In this document: positions 39,742-49,891 of the stretch, in pieces
Numbering within the stretch: position 1 is the stretch's first letter
Layout: each line of letters starts with the position of its first letter
Assembly: GCF_001011155.1 (NCBI RefSeq)
Contig: NZ_CP011479.1
Location: forward strand, 1,134,501-1,198,500
Source of the DNA: Hoeflea sp. IMCC20628
GTDB taxonomy: Bacteria; Pseudomonadota; Alphaproteobacteria; Rhizobiales; Rhizobiaceae
Reading direction: 5' to 3'
DNA length: 64,000 bases
The notes under the pieces: model-generated
Told to the model about the DNA's origin: nothing
What the model saw: the letters and a program-made list of their open reading frames with translations, nothing else
The model's database searches: none
Position numbers and translations under genes: made by a program

Positions 39742-40716
39742 TTATTCCTGACGGCAGATCTGTTTGGCACGGATTTCCTGGGCCGTGCGCAGCACAAGGG
39801 TGGCGACGGCAAAGGCGAGTATGGTGGTCAGCGCAAATCCGATCACCAGGTGGAAACTTGAACCGGTTTCGTGGGCGAAGACGAATGAGGCGACCGAAAG
39901 GGCAGCCACCGGGAAGGTGAGTGCCCACCAGGACAAGGCGAACGGCAGCCGGTAAAATCGCGGCGCTTGCGTCAATACGATCAAGGCAAAGACATAGCCG
40001 ATGTTGAGGAGAATACGTGCGAAAGCATCGACGTCTCCGGTCAGTCGTACCCAGGCGACGAAGGCGACTGTCGGCGGGGCGATGAGGATCACCAGGGTGG
40101 GGATCAGTCTGCCGGCCAGCGGTTCGTGAAAGATCAGTCGGTTCATCACAAGAGTCAGCAGCACAACCCAGAACAGGATTCCGGCGGAGAAGAACAGCCA
40201 GGAGAGCTCAACCGCACCGAAGCCAACGCCGGCGAGCGGCACAACCACATTTCCCACCGCAGGAATGAACCAGGCAGGCGACAGGTGGATTGGCTGGTAG
40301 AGGCGGTGGCCAATCCAGTTGGCGACCACACTGAGGGACAGAACGGCCTGGGCCGCGGCGCCGATGCTCCAGACAACATAGGCCAGATCAGGGATGCGGG
40401 GCGCCAGCGCGGTCCCGAGCAGCAATAGCGATATCGAGATTGTTGGGAAGAAGGCGATGCGAACGGGATGGTTCCATTCGGCTTTCACGGCTGTGGGATG
40501 GCGGAGAAGCTTGAGCCCGTAAAACCCAGCCAGAACAATAAAGACCGCGACGGCGGCGCCAAGGATGAATTGCGAGACGCTGCCCGATGCGCCTGCAGCC
40601 TCTTCTGCCGCAGTCATTGCCAGGCAAAGCCCCAGCAGGCCCATCATCACAGCAAAGAAGGTGACGGGGAAGTTTTCAAGCCGATCGGGCTCGCTGGCGG
40701 ACATGTCGACCATCAT
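39742..40716 (-). CDS. TehA/SLAC1 family anion channel
   Basis: 324 residues from MMVDMSASEPDRL with about ten membrane helices, the TehA/SLAC1 (TDT) fold; FPVTFFAVMMGLLGL is the typical first helix and LSPAWFIPAVGNVVVPLAG the conserved pore region. Family members pass tellurite-related anions, dicarboxylates, chloride or nitrate. Start follows GAGGAACC. Physiological substrate unknown. Confidence 0.85.
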   Translation of the reverse strand: MMVDMSASEPDRLENFPVTFFAVMMGLLGLCLAMTAAEEAAGASGSVSQFILGAAVAVFIVLAGFYGLKLLRHPTAVKAEWNHPVRIAFFPTISISLLLLGTALAPRIPDLAYVVWSIGAAAQAVLSLSVVANWIGHRLYQPIHLSPAWFIPAVGNVVVPLAGVGFGAVELSWLFFSAGILFWVVLLTLVMNRLIFHEPLAGRLIPTLVILIAPPTVAFVAWVRLTGDVDAFARILLNIGYVFALIVLTQAPRFYRLPFALSWWALTFPVAALSVASFVFAHETGSSFHLVIGFALTTILAFAVATLVLRTAQEIRAKQICRQE

Positions 40717-41222
40717 CAATGGTTCCTCATTGGGATTTTTACGGGTGAATTGCCTTAGGCCAGTTTGTCGGTCAATGACAAGGACCAAGCCAGGTGCGGG
40801 CTTGTTGAAAATTGGTTGAAGGCGCAAGGGACAATTGAGCCCTGGGCTATAAGGGATACTGATTGCCCGTGTCCATTTTTCGGTTTCAAGTATTTGTTTG
40901 GAATGAATAAATCAGAATGGGTCTGTGCGGGCACCTTGAGTTTTCGGGTGCGTGGGTTCCGTCCATCGCCTGTTTGTCGCTTGACCGCCAAACAGGCTTC
41001 CATTGCCCGTCGCGCGTGTCGGTTTTGGGATATTTCGATGAACGTCTGCGACACAATTTGTTGGGTCGTTCAACTTGACATGGGCATCTAATTGCTGAAC
41101 GATCATTCAATATTGGACGACAATTCGACCCTCGGCTGCTGACTGTTTCATTGTTTTAAGCCGATGGTGTATTGTCTGAATGTTGGTCGGTGGGAACCAG
41201 ATTGTATCAAGCAGGAGTGCCT
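40717..41222. other. promoter region of the first ABC transporter operon
   Basis: About 500 bp between divergent genes. Short frames on both strands look spurious. The notable element is the shared TetR-type operator at 41092-41109; a TTGACA hexamer lies at 41075-41080 just before it. Confidence 0.5.
41092..41109. promoter_or_regulatory. shared TetR-type operator, copy 1
   Basis: TTGCTGA-ACGA-TCATTCA. The right arm is identical to that of copy 4 (57077-57094), and the flanking ATTG and ATA are shared too. It is 113 bp upstream of the Pot-type transporter operon. Confidence 0.65.
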
Positions 41223-42347
41223 TTGAACACCTCGACTCAAAACGACGGAGAGCCTTCACCGGCATCAGACAGCTGCGCGGTATCGGTGCGCTCCCTGAGT
41301 AAAATCTTTGGTACGGGGTCCAACGCTTTCCGCGCCCTTGACGATGTGTCCGTGGACATCAGGAAGAACGAGTTCTTCACGCTGCTTGGACCTTCCGGCT
41401 GCGGGAAAACAACGCTGCTGCGGCTGATTGCAGGTTTTGAACAACCGACGTCTGGCGCGATTTTGCTCGACGGGGCCGATCTTTCGGCAAGGCCGCCCTA
41501 TCAGCGTCCGGTCAATACGGTTTTCCAGAACTACGCCTTGTTTCCGCATATGACGGTTTCCGAAAACATCTCGTTCGGACTGGAGATGTTGGGACGCCCC
41601 AAAGATCAGATCAAATCTGTCACCGCAGACATGCTGCGGTTGGTGCAGCTTGAAGCCATGGCTGATCGCCGGATCACACAAATTTCGGGTGGCCAGCAAC
41701 AGCGCGTGGCGCTGGCGCGGGCACTGGCGCCGCAGCCCAAGGTGCTGTTGCTGGATGAGCCTTTGTCAGCGCTTGATCTGCAACTGCGCAAGGAGATGCA
41801 ACTGGAACTCAAGCGGCTGCAGACCGACACCGGAATTACCTTTGTCTTCGTCACCCACGATCAGGATGAGGCACTGACCATGTCAGACCGGATTGCGGTG
41901 ATGAATGGTGGCGAAATCCTCCAGATCGGATCACCGCGCGAAATTTACGACAAGCCGCAACACCGGTTCGTTGCAGGCTTTATCGGCGAGATCAATTTGC
42001 TGCCGGCCCAAGCCATGGGCGAGGGCGAATACTCGATTGCTGGTGTCGGAATGTTGCGCTCCAGTGACGCATCCGGGTTGAGCAAGGGAGCCGCAGCCAC
42101 ACTGGCGGTCCGGCCTGAACGGATCACGCTGTCAAAGCCTTCGGCAGCGACCTTGCCCGGTGTCATTTCCAATGTGGTCTATCACGGCACCGACACGATC
42201 TTTCATTTCAAGCTGGCCGATGGCCTGGAGATGCGGGCGCGCTCGCAGAACAACACGGCTCAAACCCGGTCCTTCGCCAAGGGCGATGACATTGGCTGGT
42301 CCGTCGATGCGACCTCGGTTTCCGTTCTGGCCGATGATCCGTCATGA
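41223..42347 (+). CDS. ABC transporter ATP-binding protein, PotA type
   Basis: 374-residue ATPase of a spermidine/putrescine-type importer. Walker [10 protein letters not shown], signature [14 protein letters not shown] and Walker B VLLLDEP are intact; a C-terminal TOBE domain (from about 275) carries [11 protein letters not shown]. The start is likely the TTG at 41223, placed 5 bases after AGGAG; no suitable ATG exists. First gene of a four-gene importer behind operator copy 1. Confidence 0.88.
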   Translation: MNTSTQNDGEPSPASDSCAVSVRSLSKIFGTGSNAFRALDDVSVDIRKNEFFTLLGPSGCGKTTLLRLIAGFEQPTSGAILLDGADLSARPPYQRPVNTVFQNYALFPHMTVSENISFGLEMLGRPKDQIKSVTADMLRLVQLEAMADRRITQISGGQQQRVALARALAPQPKVLLLDEPLSALDLQLRKEMQLELKRLQTDTGITFVFVTHDQDEALTMSDRIAVMNGGEILQIGSPREIYDKPQHRFVAGFIGEINLLPAQAMGEGEYSIAGVGMLRSSDASGLSKGAAATLAVRPERITLSKPSAATLPGVISNVVYHGTDTIFHFKLADGLEMRARSQNNTAQTRSFAKGDDIGWSVDATSVSVLADDPS

Positions 42348-43240
42348 CCCGGGCCGGCAAAAACACCATGTTCCGGGCTCTGTTGATCGGTCCTGCATTG
42401 CTGGCGATCACTGTCTTTATGATCGTGCCGCTGGGGTTGATGGCCTATATCTCGTTTCGGGAAAGGGACTATTCCGGCGGCGTGCTGTGGGACCAGTTCA
42501 GCGCTGAGGCCTATGTCAGGCTGTTTTTTGAGCGCGAGCTTGATGGCACTCTGGCGCTGAACTTCAATTACATGTTCATCATCCTGCGCTCGGTCTGGCT
42601 GTCGTTCCTGACCATGGTGATTTCGCTGGCCGTGGGGCTGCCGGTGGCGATGTTCATGGCGACGCGGGACCGCAAATGGAAAGCGGTTCTGGTGTTCATG
42701 GTGACGTTGCCATTCTGGACCAATCTTCTGGTGCGCAACTACGCCTGGATCCTGCTGCTGCGCGACCATGGCACGATCAATTCCACACTCATGTGGCTCG
42801 GCATCATTTCTGAGCCGTTGCCGCTTTTGCACAATGCTTTCGCGGTGGCGGTGGGTCTGACCTATTCGTTTTTGCCGTTCATGGTTCTGCCGATCTATTC
42901 GAGCCTTGAGAAAATGGATTTTCGGCTGGTCGAAGCCTCTTTCGATCTCTATGCCAACCGCTGGCAAACCATCAGGAGGGTCATTCTGCCGCTGGCCTTA
43001 CCTGGAATCGTTGCCGGCTGCGTGCTGGTATTTGTTCCGGCGCTGGGCGCTTATATCACGCCGGAACTGCTCGGCGGCGGCAAGACATTGATGATCGGCA
43101 ACCTGATCGGGTTCCAGTTTGGCGCTGCGCGCAACTGGCCGTTCGGTGCAGCCCTTGGCCTGTTCCTGCTGACGATGGTTCTTGTTTCCCTTGCGCTTTA
43201 TGCCCGGCGCTATCGCGGTGAGCTGGAGGGATCGCAATGA
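42344..43240 (+). CDS. ABC transporter permease, PotB type
   Basis: 298 residues with six membrane helices and the EAA loop ([26 protein letters not shown]). Overlaps the ATPase and the next permease by 4 bp each, as in a translationally coupled Pot-type operon. Contains the [16 protein letters not shown] segment usual in PotB-like permeases. Confidence 0.9.
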   Translation: MTRAGKNTMFRALLIGPALLAITVFMIVPLGLMAYISFRERDYSGGVLWDQFSAEAYVRLFFERELDGTLALNFNYMFIILRSVWLSFLTMVISLAVGLPVAMFMATRDRKWKAVLVFMVTLPFWTNLLVRNYAWILLLRDHGTINSTLMWLGIISEPLPLLHNAFAVAVGLTYSFLPFMVLPIYSSLEKMDFRLVEASFDLYANRWQTIRRVILPLALPGIVAGCVLVFVPALGAYITPELLGGGKTLMIGNLIGFQFGAARNWPFGAALGLFLLTMVLVSLALYARRYRGELEGSQ

Positions 43241-44070
43241 GGCTCAATCCGTTCCGCAGTCGCGCCTTTCCGGGTGACGCCCGGCATTGGCCGGGACTGT
43301 TCACCGCCACGGCTGCATTCTTTGCCTATGTCTATCTGCCGATACTGATCCTGGTGGCACTGTCGTTCAACGAGAACCGGACCGTGACGGTCTGGACCGG
43401 GTTCTCGCTCGACTGGTACAAGATGGCATTCGCCAACAGAGACATTGTCAGTGCGGCGACCAATTCGCTGATCATCGCATCGATCGCCTCGGTGACTGCG
43501 ACGACGCTTGCCACGCTGGCGGCGCTGCGGATGGCGAGCAATGACAGATTCCTGGGCAAGACCGGCATCAATGCGGTGTTTGCGCTGCCGATCACTGTTC
43601 CCGAAATCGTGCCGGCCGTGGCCACGCTGATGTTCTTTGCCAGCCTTGGCCTGACCTTCGGGCTCGGCACCGTGATCATCGGTCATATCGTGTTTTGCAT
43701 TCCCTTTGCCTACCTGCCGATCCGGGCGCGGCTTGAAGGCATGGACCCGAAGATCGGCGAGGCAGCGGCGGATCTGTACGCCAATCCGATCCAGGCATTC
43801 TGGCGGGTGACGCTGCCGCAACTTGTTCCGGGGATACTCTCAGGTCTTGTGCTGGCCTTCATCATCTCTCTGGATGATTTCGTCACCACATTCTTTCTCG
43901 GCGGCGCGGGGTCGACCACGTTGCCCATCTACATCTTCGGTTTGGTGAGAACCGGCGTCACTCCGGAGGTCAATGCGATCTCCTCGCTGATGCTGCTCTT
44001 GTCGCTCTCTCTTGTCTCCCTGTCGCTCTTCCTGGGACGGGACCAAAATCGGAAATCAGGGCCCGATTGA
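43237..44070 (+). CDS. ABC transporter permease, PotC type
   Basis: 277 residues with six membrane helices; the coupling loop is EAAADLYANPIQAFWRVTLPQLVPGI. SLDDFVTTFFLGG is the hallmark of PotC/PotI permeases for polyamine-like substrates. Second permease of the operon. Confidence 0.9.
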   Translation: MRLNPFRSRAFPGDARHWPGLFTATAAFFAYVYLPILILVALSFNENRTVTVWTGFSLDWYKMAFANRDIVSAATNSLIIASIASVTATTLATLAALRMASNDRFLGKTGINAVFALPITVPEIVPAVATLMFFASLGLTFGLGTVIIGHIVFCIPFAYLPIRARLEGMDPKIGEAAADLYANPIQAFWRVTLPQLVPGILSGLVLAFIISLDDFVTTFFLGGAGSTTLPIYIFGLVRTGVTPEVNAISSLMLLLSLSLVSLSLFLGRDQNRKSGPD

Positions 44071-44103
44071 GACGTAAAAGCCCACAAACAATTGGAGCAA
44101 ATC

Positions 44104-45171
44104 ATGATCAAGAACAACAGGGTAGGAAAGCATACCGCGAAATTGCTGATGGCATCGGCATTGGCACTGACCGCATTGAGCGGCAGTGCATTGGCGGCCG
44201 GCGAACTGCATCTTTACAACTGGTCGAACTATTTCGCACCGGACCTGCTCGAGCGCTACGAGAAGGAAACCGGCACCAAGGTGAGCGTAGACAATTATGC
44301 CTCCGAGGAAGATCTTCTGGCCAAATTGCAGGCAGGCGGCGGCGGTTACGACGTGATCTTTCCTGGCAGCACCACGCTCGGCGTAATGGTTGAAAAGGGC
44401 ATGCTGGCGAAGATCGACGTCAGCAAGATGGAAAATTTCAAGAACCTGCTGCCGGCGTTTACCACCATGGCAGGCGATGAAAACCGCGATTATTCGGCAC
44501 CGTATATGTGGGGCACGACGGGCTTTACCTACGATCCTGCAATGGTCCCCGGCGGCAAGATGGAAGAGAGCTGGAAGGCGATCTTCGAGCCGGTCGAAGA
44601 GCTGAAAGGCAAGATTGCCATGCTCAACGAAATGTCCGACGTGTGGAATGCAGCGGCTTATTACAAGGGCATCGACAAATGCACCGAGGACCCGGCAGAA
44701 GCCCAGGTGATCCTTGACGTTCTGATGGCGCAGAAGCCGGATGTGAAGCTCTATTCCAATGATGGCACAATCGACCGGATGATTGCCGGCGAAGTTCCGG
44801 TTCACATGCAGTGGAATGGTGCCGCGCACCGGGTGAAAGCCAAGAAGCCTGATGTTGTCTATGTCTATCCCAAGGAAGGCACTACCTTCTGGACCGACGT
44901 GATCGCCGTTCCAAAGGACGCGCCGAACCTGGAAGAGGCGAAGGCTTTCGTCAACTGGATGATGTCGCCTGAAGTCGCCGCCATGGCATCCAACTACACC
45001 GGCTATTCTAATGCGGTTGCTGGCTCCGGCGAGTTCCTGAAAGACGATCTCAAGGCGGATCCTGCGGTCAACACACCGGCGGAATTCAATGAGCGTCTGC
45101 GCGCCTTCAAGGCCTGCTCGCCAGCGTCCAAGGACCTGCGTGAGAAGGTCTGGACAAAGCTCAAGTCGTAA
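44104..45171 (+). CDS. ABC transporter substrate-binding protein, PotD/PotF type
   Basis: 355 residues with a signal peptide (cleavage near ALAAGELHLYNW). Mature protein starts LHLYNWSNYFAPDLLERYEKETG, the PotD family opening. Binding-pocket aromatic and acidic residues occur in TTGFTYDP and WNGAAHRV. The ATG at 44104 follows TTGGAGCAAATC. Ligand probably a cationic amine or amino acid derivative. Confidence 0.9.
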   Translation: MIKNNRVGKHTAKLLMASALALTALSGSALAAGELHLYNWSNYFAPDLLERYEKETGTKVSVDNYASEEDLLAKLQAGGGGYDVIFPGSTTLGVMVEKGMLAKIDVSKMENFKNLLPAFTTMAGDENRDYSAPYMWGTTGFTYDPAMVPGGKMEESWKAIFEPVEELKGKIAMLNEMSDVWNAAAYYKGIDKCTEDPAEAQVILDVLMAQKPDVKLYSNDGTIDRMIAGEVPVHMQWNGAAHRVKAKKPDVVYVYPKEGTTFWTDVIAVPKDAPNLEEAKAFVNWMMSPEVAAMASNYTGYSNAVAGSGEFLKDDLKADPAVNTPAEFNERLRAFKACSPASKDLREKVWTKLKS

Positions 45172-45190
45172 TATGAAAACATGATTATCG

Positions 45191-45224
45191 AAGGGCCGGG
45201 CGCTTGGGTGCGCTCGGCCCTTTT
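45191..45224 (+). terminator. terminator of the first ABC operon
   Basis: AAGGGCCG and CGGCCCTT form an 8-bp stem, extended by GCGC pairs, followed by TTTT. It lies 20 bp after the binding-protein gene and faces a convergent operon. Confidence 0.85.
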
Positions 45225-45229
45225 GCTAT

Positions 45230-45457
45230 CTATCTGTCTTCTGAGCGGCGCGATCGGGCGACCAGAACAGGGTCTTCGCTGTCGAGATTGCAGCAGATGC
45301 GATAGGCCTCGAGGGAGTCTGTATCGAGCTTGCCGTGCTGGTAGAAATACATCGCCGCGCCATAGCGGTGCCAGCCGGAATTGGGCGCGCCAAGCGGCAG
45401 CGACAGCAACTGCAGTTGCCGTGCGTCTTCAGCGGTTTCCACTTCTATCGGCAGCAT
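45230..45457 (-). CDS. small protein of the flavin oxidoreductase operon (75 aa)
   Basis: 75 residues from MLPIEVETAEDARQLQLL, ending at the terminator of the convergent ABC operon. Soluble, acidic, with no recognised family. The protein reads as a compact domain (GWHRYGAAMYFYQHGKLDTDSLEAYRICC begins its core; note the two adjacent cysteines). It starts 16 bp after the GcvT-like gene, so it is probably the last gene of the same operon. A longer frame to 45649 lies inside the GcvT-like gene. Confidence 0.6.
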   Translation of the reverse strand: MLPIEVETAEDARQLQLLSLPLGAPNSGWHRYGAAMYFYQHGKLDTDSLEAYRICCNLDSEDPVLVARSRRSEDR

Positions 45458-45473
45458 GAGCGGTGCTCCGGAG

Positions 45474-46679
45474 CTAGTAATCAGCCGGCGGTGTTGCCGT
45501 CCGTCGTGGATGCACGAAAAACGGCTTGTCGACCAGATGGCACCTGGCCATGCGGCGCTGCCAGCGGATCTCTTTTTGCAGATAGATCTCGACCCAGAGG
45601 TCACTGGTGACCGATTGGCCATAGGGTGCGTCGAGCCAGGCATAGGCAATGTTGCGCTTGCAGGTGGGCGACCACAGGGCCGACGTCACCATGCCGACCT
45701 CGCGGGTCTTCTTGTGATAGACCAGCGCGTGGTGGGCAGGCTTGTCACGCTCGATCTCGATCGCCACAAGTTTGCGTTGCGGTGTTTGCTTTGACAGATC
45801 CACGAGAGCGCGGCGGCCGTTGAAATGGGGTTTGTCGAGCGCAACCAGCCACTCAAGGCCAAGCTCGTAAGGTGTGCTGGCCCGATCAGCTCTCAGCACC
45901 GTTTGTGCCGAGAGAAAATCGGATTTCGGTAGCAGGAAGCCTGCTTCAATACGGGCCATGTCCAGCGCCTCATAGCCGATGACCCGCAACCCGCGAAGCT
46001 TTCCGGCGCCCATCAGCGTATCCCAGACTGTGAGCGCATCGACGGGTGCGATCCAGAGCTCATAACCGAGATCACCGGTGAAGCCGGTGCGGGAAATGGT
46101 GACCGGCGCGCCGCCGATCTCAAATTCGGCGATGCCAAAGGTTTTGAGCGTTTCGATACCCGAGAGCCCCAGATCCTTGAGCAAAGCGCAACTGGTCGGG
46201 CCTTGCAGCGCCAGGCCAGCGATGTCGCGGGTAACGTCGCAGATCGACACATCAAAGCCCCAGGCGATGTCTTCGAGCCAGGAGAGTTGCGGCTCCTGGC
46301 AGCAAAGCCGGAATTCGGTTGCGGAGAGCCGGAAGACCGTGCCGTCATCGACCACCTGGCCATCTTCATCACACCATATGCAATAGGCAACGCGGCCCGG
46401 CTTGAGCTTGCGGATGTCGCGGGTAACCAGCCGGTTGATCACGGCTTCGGCGTCCGGTCCGGTGATGGCGTATTTGCACATCGGCGAAATGTCGAACAGC
46501 GTCGACTGGTTGCGGATGGCGAAATACTCGAACTCGACGCTGTCGAGCACCGACGGGGAGGCGTACCCCATCCAGTTCACCCAGGCCTGCTGGCGGTTGT
46601 GGTCTACCAGTCGGTCATGGAAAGGGCCGGGTTCAAGTCCCGAAACGACTTGTGCGACGGGTTTTGCGTTGGCTGTCAT
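45474..46679 (-). CDS. GcvT-like aminomethyltransferase family protein
   Basis: 401 residues from MTANAKPVAQ. Fold of glycine-cleavage T protein and the C-terminal domains of dimethylglycine and sarcosine dehydrogenases, which pass one-carbon units to tetrahydrofolate. Seen: SPMCKYAITGPDAEAVINRLVTRD, SRTGFTGDLGYELW and LGLEWLVALDKPHFNGRRAL. It starts 1 bp after the preceding flavoprotein gene. Such stand-alone GcvT proteins often act as demethylases of N- or O-methyl compounds. Substrate unknown. Confidence 0.85.
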   Translation of the reverse strand: MTANAKPVAQVVSGLEPGPFHDRLVDHNRQQAWVNWMGYASPSVLDSVEFEYFAIRNQSTLFDISPMCKYAITGPDAEAVINRLVTRDIRKLKPGRVAYCIWCDEDGQVVDDGTVFRLSATEFRLCCQEPQLSWLEDIAWGFDVSICDVTRDIAGLALQGPTSCALLKDLGLSGIETLKTFGIAEFEIGGAPVTISRTGFTGDLGYELWIAPVDALTVWDTLMGAGKLRGLRVIGYEALDMARIEAGFLLPKSDFLSAQTVLRADRASTPYELGLEWLVALDKPHFNGRRALVDLSKQTPQRKLVAIEIERDKPAHHALVYHKKTREVGMVTSALWSPTCKRNIAYAWLDAPYGQSVTSDLWVEIYLQKEIRWQRRMARCHLVDKPFFVHPRRTATPPADY

Positions 46680-46680
46680 C

Positions 46681-48192
46681 TCAGTTTCCTCCGTCGCGCA
46701 GTGCTGCGGTCGCCGCATTGAAGCCCGGCGCTCCGGAAATGTCGCCGCCGGGATGGGCGCCTGCGCCGCACAGATAAAGGCCCTTCACCGGCATCCGGTA
46801 TTGGGCGGCGCCGTCGAAGGGCCGCAGCATCAACAGTTGGTCGACCCGCAATTCGCCGTGATGCCAATGTCCGCCGGAAGCGCCGTAGCCGGTTTCGATA
46901 TCGACTGGCGACATCACCCGGCTGGCGGTGACAGCGTAGGATATGCCGGGCAGGGCCTGTTCAAGAACGGCAAGCACCGAGACCGCAAGCTTGGCCTTGG
47001 CGTTTTCGGTCCAGCCACCATTCAGATCATAAGGCGTGAACTGGGCGCTGACACAGAGACGGTTGGCGCTGGAGTCGTAGATTGCTTCCAGCACTGGCCG
47101 ATCGGGCAGATCGCCATATTTGGCGGCGTTGAAGGCGGTTTCGATCGCCTGCATGGTGGGAGCGATCACCAGCCTCTGGCTGTTTTTGAGGGGGCTGCCG
47201 GTGCCGAGAGTCGGCGCTTGGGCGATGTCGAAATCCAGACGGCTGACCATGCCTTTGGATGCCATGTTGCGGCAGCGCCGGACGAATTCGCCATCCAGAT
47301 GCTCGACACCAAGAAGTGTCATCAGCGTGGTTTTCGGAGACACGTTGGACAGCACCAGCGGGGCCGCAATTTCCTCTCCGGATAGGAGCTTGACGCCTGC
47401 CGCCTTGTCCTGATCTACTAGGATTTTTTCCACCGGCGCGCCGGTTCGGATTTCGCCGCCGGCGGCAGTCACGCAATCGCTCAAGGCCTTGACCAGAGCG
47501 TCCGGCCCGCCTTGGGGCATCACCCGCAGACCATGGCCGTGCGTTGACTGCGAGGCCATGCGGTAGAGCAGCGTCAGAACCGTGCCGGGTGAGCGCGGCC
47601 CCATGGCGCCGCCAAGCGTTGCGTCCATCGCCAGCGCACCGGCCAGCGGTCCATCGCCGATTTCGTCATTGAGCAGATCCCAGGCATTGGACAGGATGAT
47701 CCGCAACAGATCACGCATTTCGGTCTTGCCAAGCAGCCGCATTTTCAACGCCATGCGGGCGAGCGCGGTCATTTCACCAAAGCTGGCCTTGCCCAATCCC
47801 GGCGGTGGTTGAAGCATCATCACGCCAAGCGCCTTGGCCTGGCGACCGAGGCGGCCGTGAAATGTTGCGTAGGCCTGAGCCATCTCCGGCGCGACACCTG
47901 TCGCCTGACCGCCCAGAATGGAGACCGGAGAGCCCTCAGGATTGAACGATATGGTCTGGATCGGCTTTGATGTGCCCATCAGCTGCGCAGGGAGTCCCAG
48001 TGTCTTGATGATCTCGGGGCGCAGCGCATAGGGCAGGGGTGCTACGCGGAAACCGTCGTCGCCGAGCATGCCGCCGAGATGGTCGCGGGCTTCGAGCACC
48101 AGCACCTTGCGGCCCTTGCGGGCGAGCATGGCTGCAGCGACAAGACCATTGTGGCCGGCACCGATGATGATTGCGTCGTAGCGCCCGCTCAT
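46681..48192 (-). CDS. FAD-dependent oxidoreductase, PYROXD2/phytoene-desaturase type (second copy)
   Basis: 503 residues. FAD motif DAIIIGAGHNGLVAAAMLARKG at the N terminus and the C-terminal VKGLYLCGAGAHPGGDISGAPG typical of the CrtI/PYROXD2 branch of flavin amine oxidases. Paralogous to the protein encoded just upstream, whose gene it overlaps by 4 bp. No other carotenoid gene is near, so amine or imine oxidation is more likely than carotenoid synthesis. Second gene of a four-gene operon. Confidence 0.85.
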   Translation of the reverse strand: MSGRYDAIIIGAGHNGLVAAAMLARKGRKVLVLEARDHLGGMLGDDGFRVAPLPYALRPEIIKTLGLPAQLMGTSKPIQTISFNPEGSPVSILGGQATGVAPEMAQAYATFHGRLGRQAKALGVMMLQPPPGLGKASFGEMTALARMALKMRLLGKTEMRDLLRIILSNAWDLLNDEIGDGPLAGALAMDATLGGAMGPRSPGTVLTLLYRMASQSTHGHGLRVMPQGGPDALVKALSDCVTAAGGEIRTGAPVEKILVDQDKAAGVKLLSGEEIAAPLVLSNVSPKTTLMTLLGVEHLDGEFVRRCRNMASKGMVSRLDFDIAQAPTLGTGSPLKNSQRLVIAPTMQAIETAFNAAKYGDLPDRPVLEAIYDSSANRLCVSAQFTPYDLNGGWTENAKAKLAVSVLAVLEQALPGISYAVTASRVMSPVDIETGYGASGGHWHHGELRVDQLLMLRPFDGAAQYRMPVKGLYLCGAGAHPGGDISGAPGFNAATAALRDGGN

Positions 48193-49793
48193 GCTGATAG
48201 CCCCATGTCGATCTTGTGGCCGAGGTCGCTCAGGACTTCACGCGCGGCGTTGGCGCCGGGCGCTCCCATGACGCCGCCGCCGGGATGGGTGGAGGAGCCG
48301 CACATATACAGCCCCTTGATCGGCGAGCGGTACTGGGCGTAGCCGGGCACCGGACGGTTGAACAGAAGCTGGTCGAAAGTCAGCTCGCCCTGGAAGATGT
48401 TGCCCTCGGTGAGACCGACCTGATCCTCGATGTCCTTCGGCGTCCGGATTTCCTTGTGCACAATCAGCTTGCGGAAATCCGGGCTGTGGCGCTCGATCTT
48501 GGAGATCACGGTTTCGGCGAAGGCCTCGCGGTTTGTGTCGTTCCATTCGCCATCCGCGAGTTCGTAAGGCGCGTATTGCACGAAGATGGTGGCGTAGTGT
48601 TTTCCGGGCGGGGCCATGGTCGGGTCGATCTGGGTCGGGATAAGGAAATCGACATAGGGGCTGGCTGACCAGCGTCCGTCCTTCCAATCATCATAGGCGC
48701 GTTCGATCTCGGCCATATCGTCGAGGAAATGCAAATCACCACGCAGGAACGCGGCGTCTTTGGGCGCGCCGGTGAATGTCGGCATGTCGTCAAGCGCGAC
48801 ATTGAGCTTTCCCGAGGAGCCGCGAAAGCGGTAGCGTTTGACGCCCTTGACGAAGTCCTGCGGCAGTTCCTTTTCCGCGGTGTGGTTGATGAAGGTGCGG
48901 CGCACATCCATACCGGAGACGACCGTTTCTGCCTGCAGTTCGTCGCCATTGTCGAGAACCACGCCGCGGACCTTGCCATCCTTGACGGTGAAATGGTCAA
49001 GACCGGAGCCGGTGCGGATTTCGCCGCCCGAGGCTTCAAATGAGCGGGCCATGGCCTGGGTGATCGAGCCCATGCCGCCGCGGGCAAAGCCCCAGGCGCC
49101 GATGGCTCCGTCGACTTCGCCCATGTAGTGATGCAACAGGACATAGGCCGTGCCGGGGGAGTAGGGGCCGAGGCCGGTGCCGATGATGCCGGAGCCGGCG
49201 ATATACGCCTTGATCATCGGGGTTTCGAAATACTGGTCGAGATATTCGGCGATCGACATGGTCCAGAAGCGGACAGTCTCGGCCATCTCCCGGGCGCCGA
49301 GATTGTGGAAGCGCTTGAGGATATAGAGCAGCTCCGAGATATCGCGGGGTTTGAGCGACGCCGGGTCGGGTGCGGTGCGCAGCAGCAGCGGCTTGATGAA
49401 TTTGCATTGGCGCATCACCGCGCGGGAATAGCGCTCATAGCCATCGGCATCGCGCGGCGAATGGCGGATCAGCTCGCGGCGCAGCGCGTCATGGTCGGAC
49501 ATATAGGCGAAATACTCGCCCTTGGAATTGAACACGCCGCCGCCCTCATAGGGGATCACCTGCAAGCCGTGTTTCGGCAATTCCAGTGCGCGGATGATCT
49601 CGGGGCGCAGCAGCGAGCAGACATAGGAGCAGTTGGAATAGGTCCAGCCGGGTGTCAGCGACAGGCTGACCGCAGCACCGCCGACGTGGTCCTCTTTCTC
49701 GACGATAAGGGTCTTCAATCCGGCCCGGGCCATGAAACAGGCGGCGGTGAGGCCGTTGTGGCCCGCGCCCACGATGATCGCGTCGTATTTCAT
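48189..49793 (-). CDS. FAD-dependent oxidoreductase, PYROXD2/phytoene-desaturase type (first copy)
   Basis: 534 residues. FAD motif DAIIVGAGHNGLTAACFMARAG and C-terminal IKGLYMCGSSTHPGGGVMGAPG. First gene of the operon FAD1-FAD2-GcvT-small protein, with shared operator copy 2 at 35 bp before its start. The pairing of two paralogs in coupled genes suggests a heterodimer or two successive oxidations. Confidence 0.85.
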   Translation of the reverse strand: MKYDAIIVGAGHNGLTAACFMARAGLKTLIVEKEDHVGGAAVSLSLTPGWTYSNCSYVCSLLRPEIIRALELPKHGLQVIPYEGGGVFNSKGEYFAYMSDHDALRRELIRHSPRDADGYERYSRAVMRQCKFIKPLLLRTAPDPASLKPRDISELLYILKRFHNLGAREMAETVRFWTMSIAEYLDQYFETPMIKAYIAGSGIIGTGLGPYSPGTAYVLLHHYMGEVDGAIGAWGFARGGMGSITQAMARSFEASGGEIRTGSGLDHFTVKDGKVRGVVLDNGDELQAETVVSGMDVRRTFINHTAEKELPQDFVKGVKRYRFRGSSGKLNVALDDMPTFTGAPKDAAFLRGDLHFLDDMAEIERAYDDWKDGRWSASPYVDFLIPTQIDPTMAPPGKHYATIFVQYAPYELADGEWNDTNREAFAETVISKIERHSPDFRKLIVHKEIRTPKDIEDQVGLTEGNIFQGELTFDQLLFNRPVPGYAQYRSPIKGLYMCGSSTHPGGGVMGAPGANAAREVLSDLGHKIDMGLSA

Positions 49794-49827
49794 GGTCCGC
49801 CCCGCATTGAAAAAACCAAGCTAGAAT

Positions 49828-49845
49828 AAACTGAGCGTTCAGTCA
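49828..49845. promoter_or_regulatory. shared TetR-type operator, copy 2
   Basis: AAACTGA-GCGT-TCAGTCA, between the divergent flavin-oxidoreductase operon (35 bp) and TetR gene 1 (47 bp). Placement fits repression of both, including autoregulation. Confidence 0.65.
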
Positions 49846-49891
49846 AAAAAATATTCTGTCATCTTTTCGGACGGTGCGGTAGAGAAAGGGA

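Noticed and set aside
46626-46640. tRNA T-arm-like string GGGTTCAAGTCCCG
   Set aside because: It lies inside the GcvT-like coding sequence near the N terminus, and no acceptor or anticodon stems surround it.
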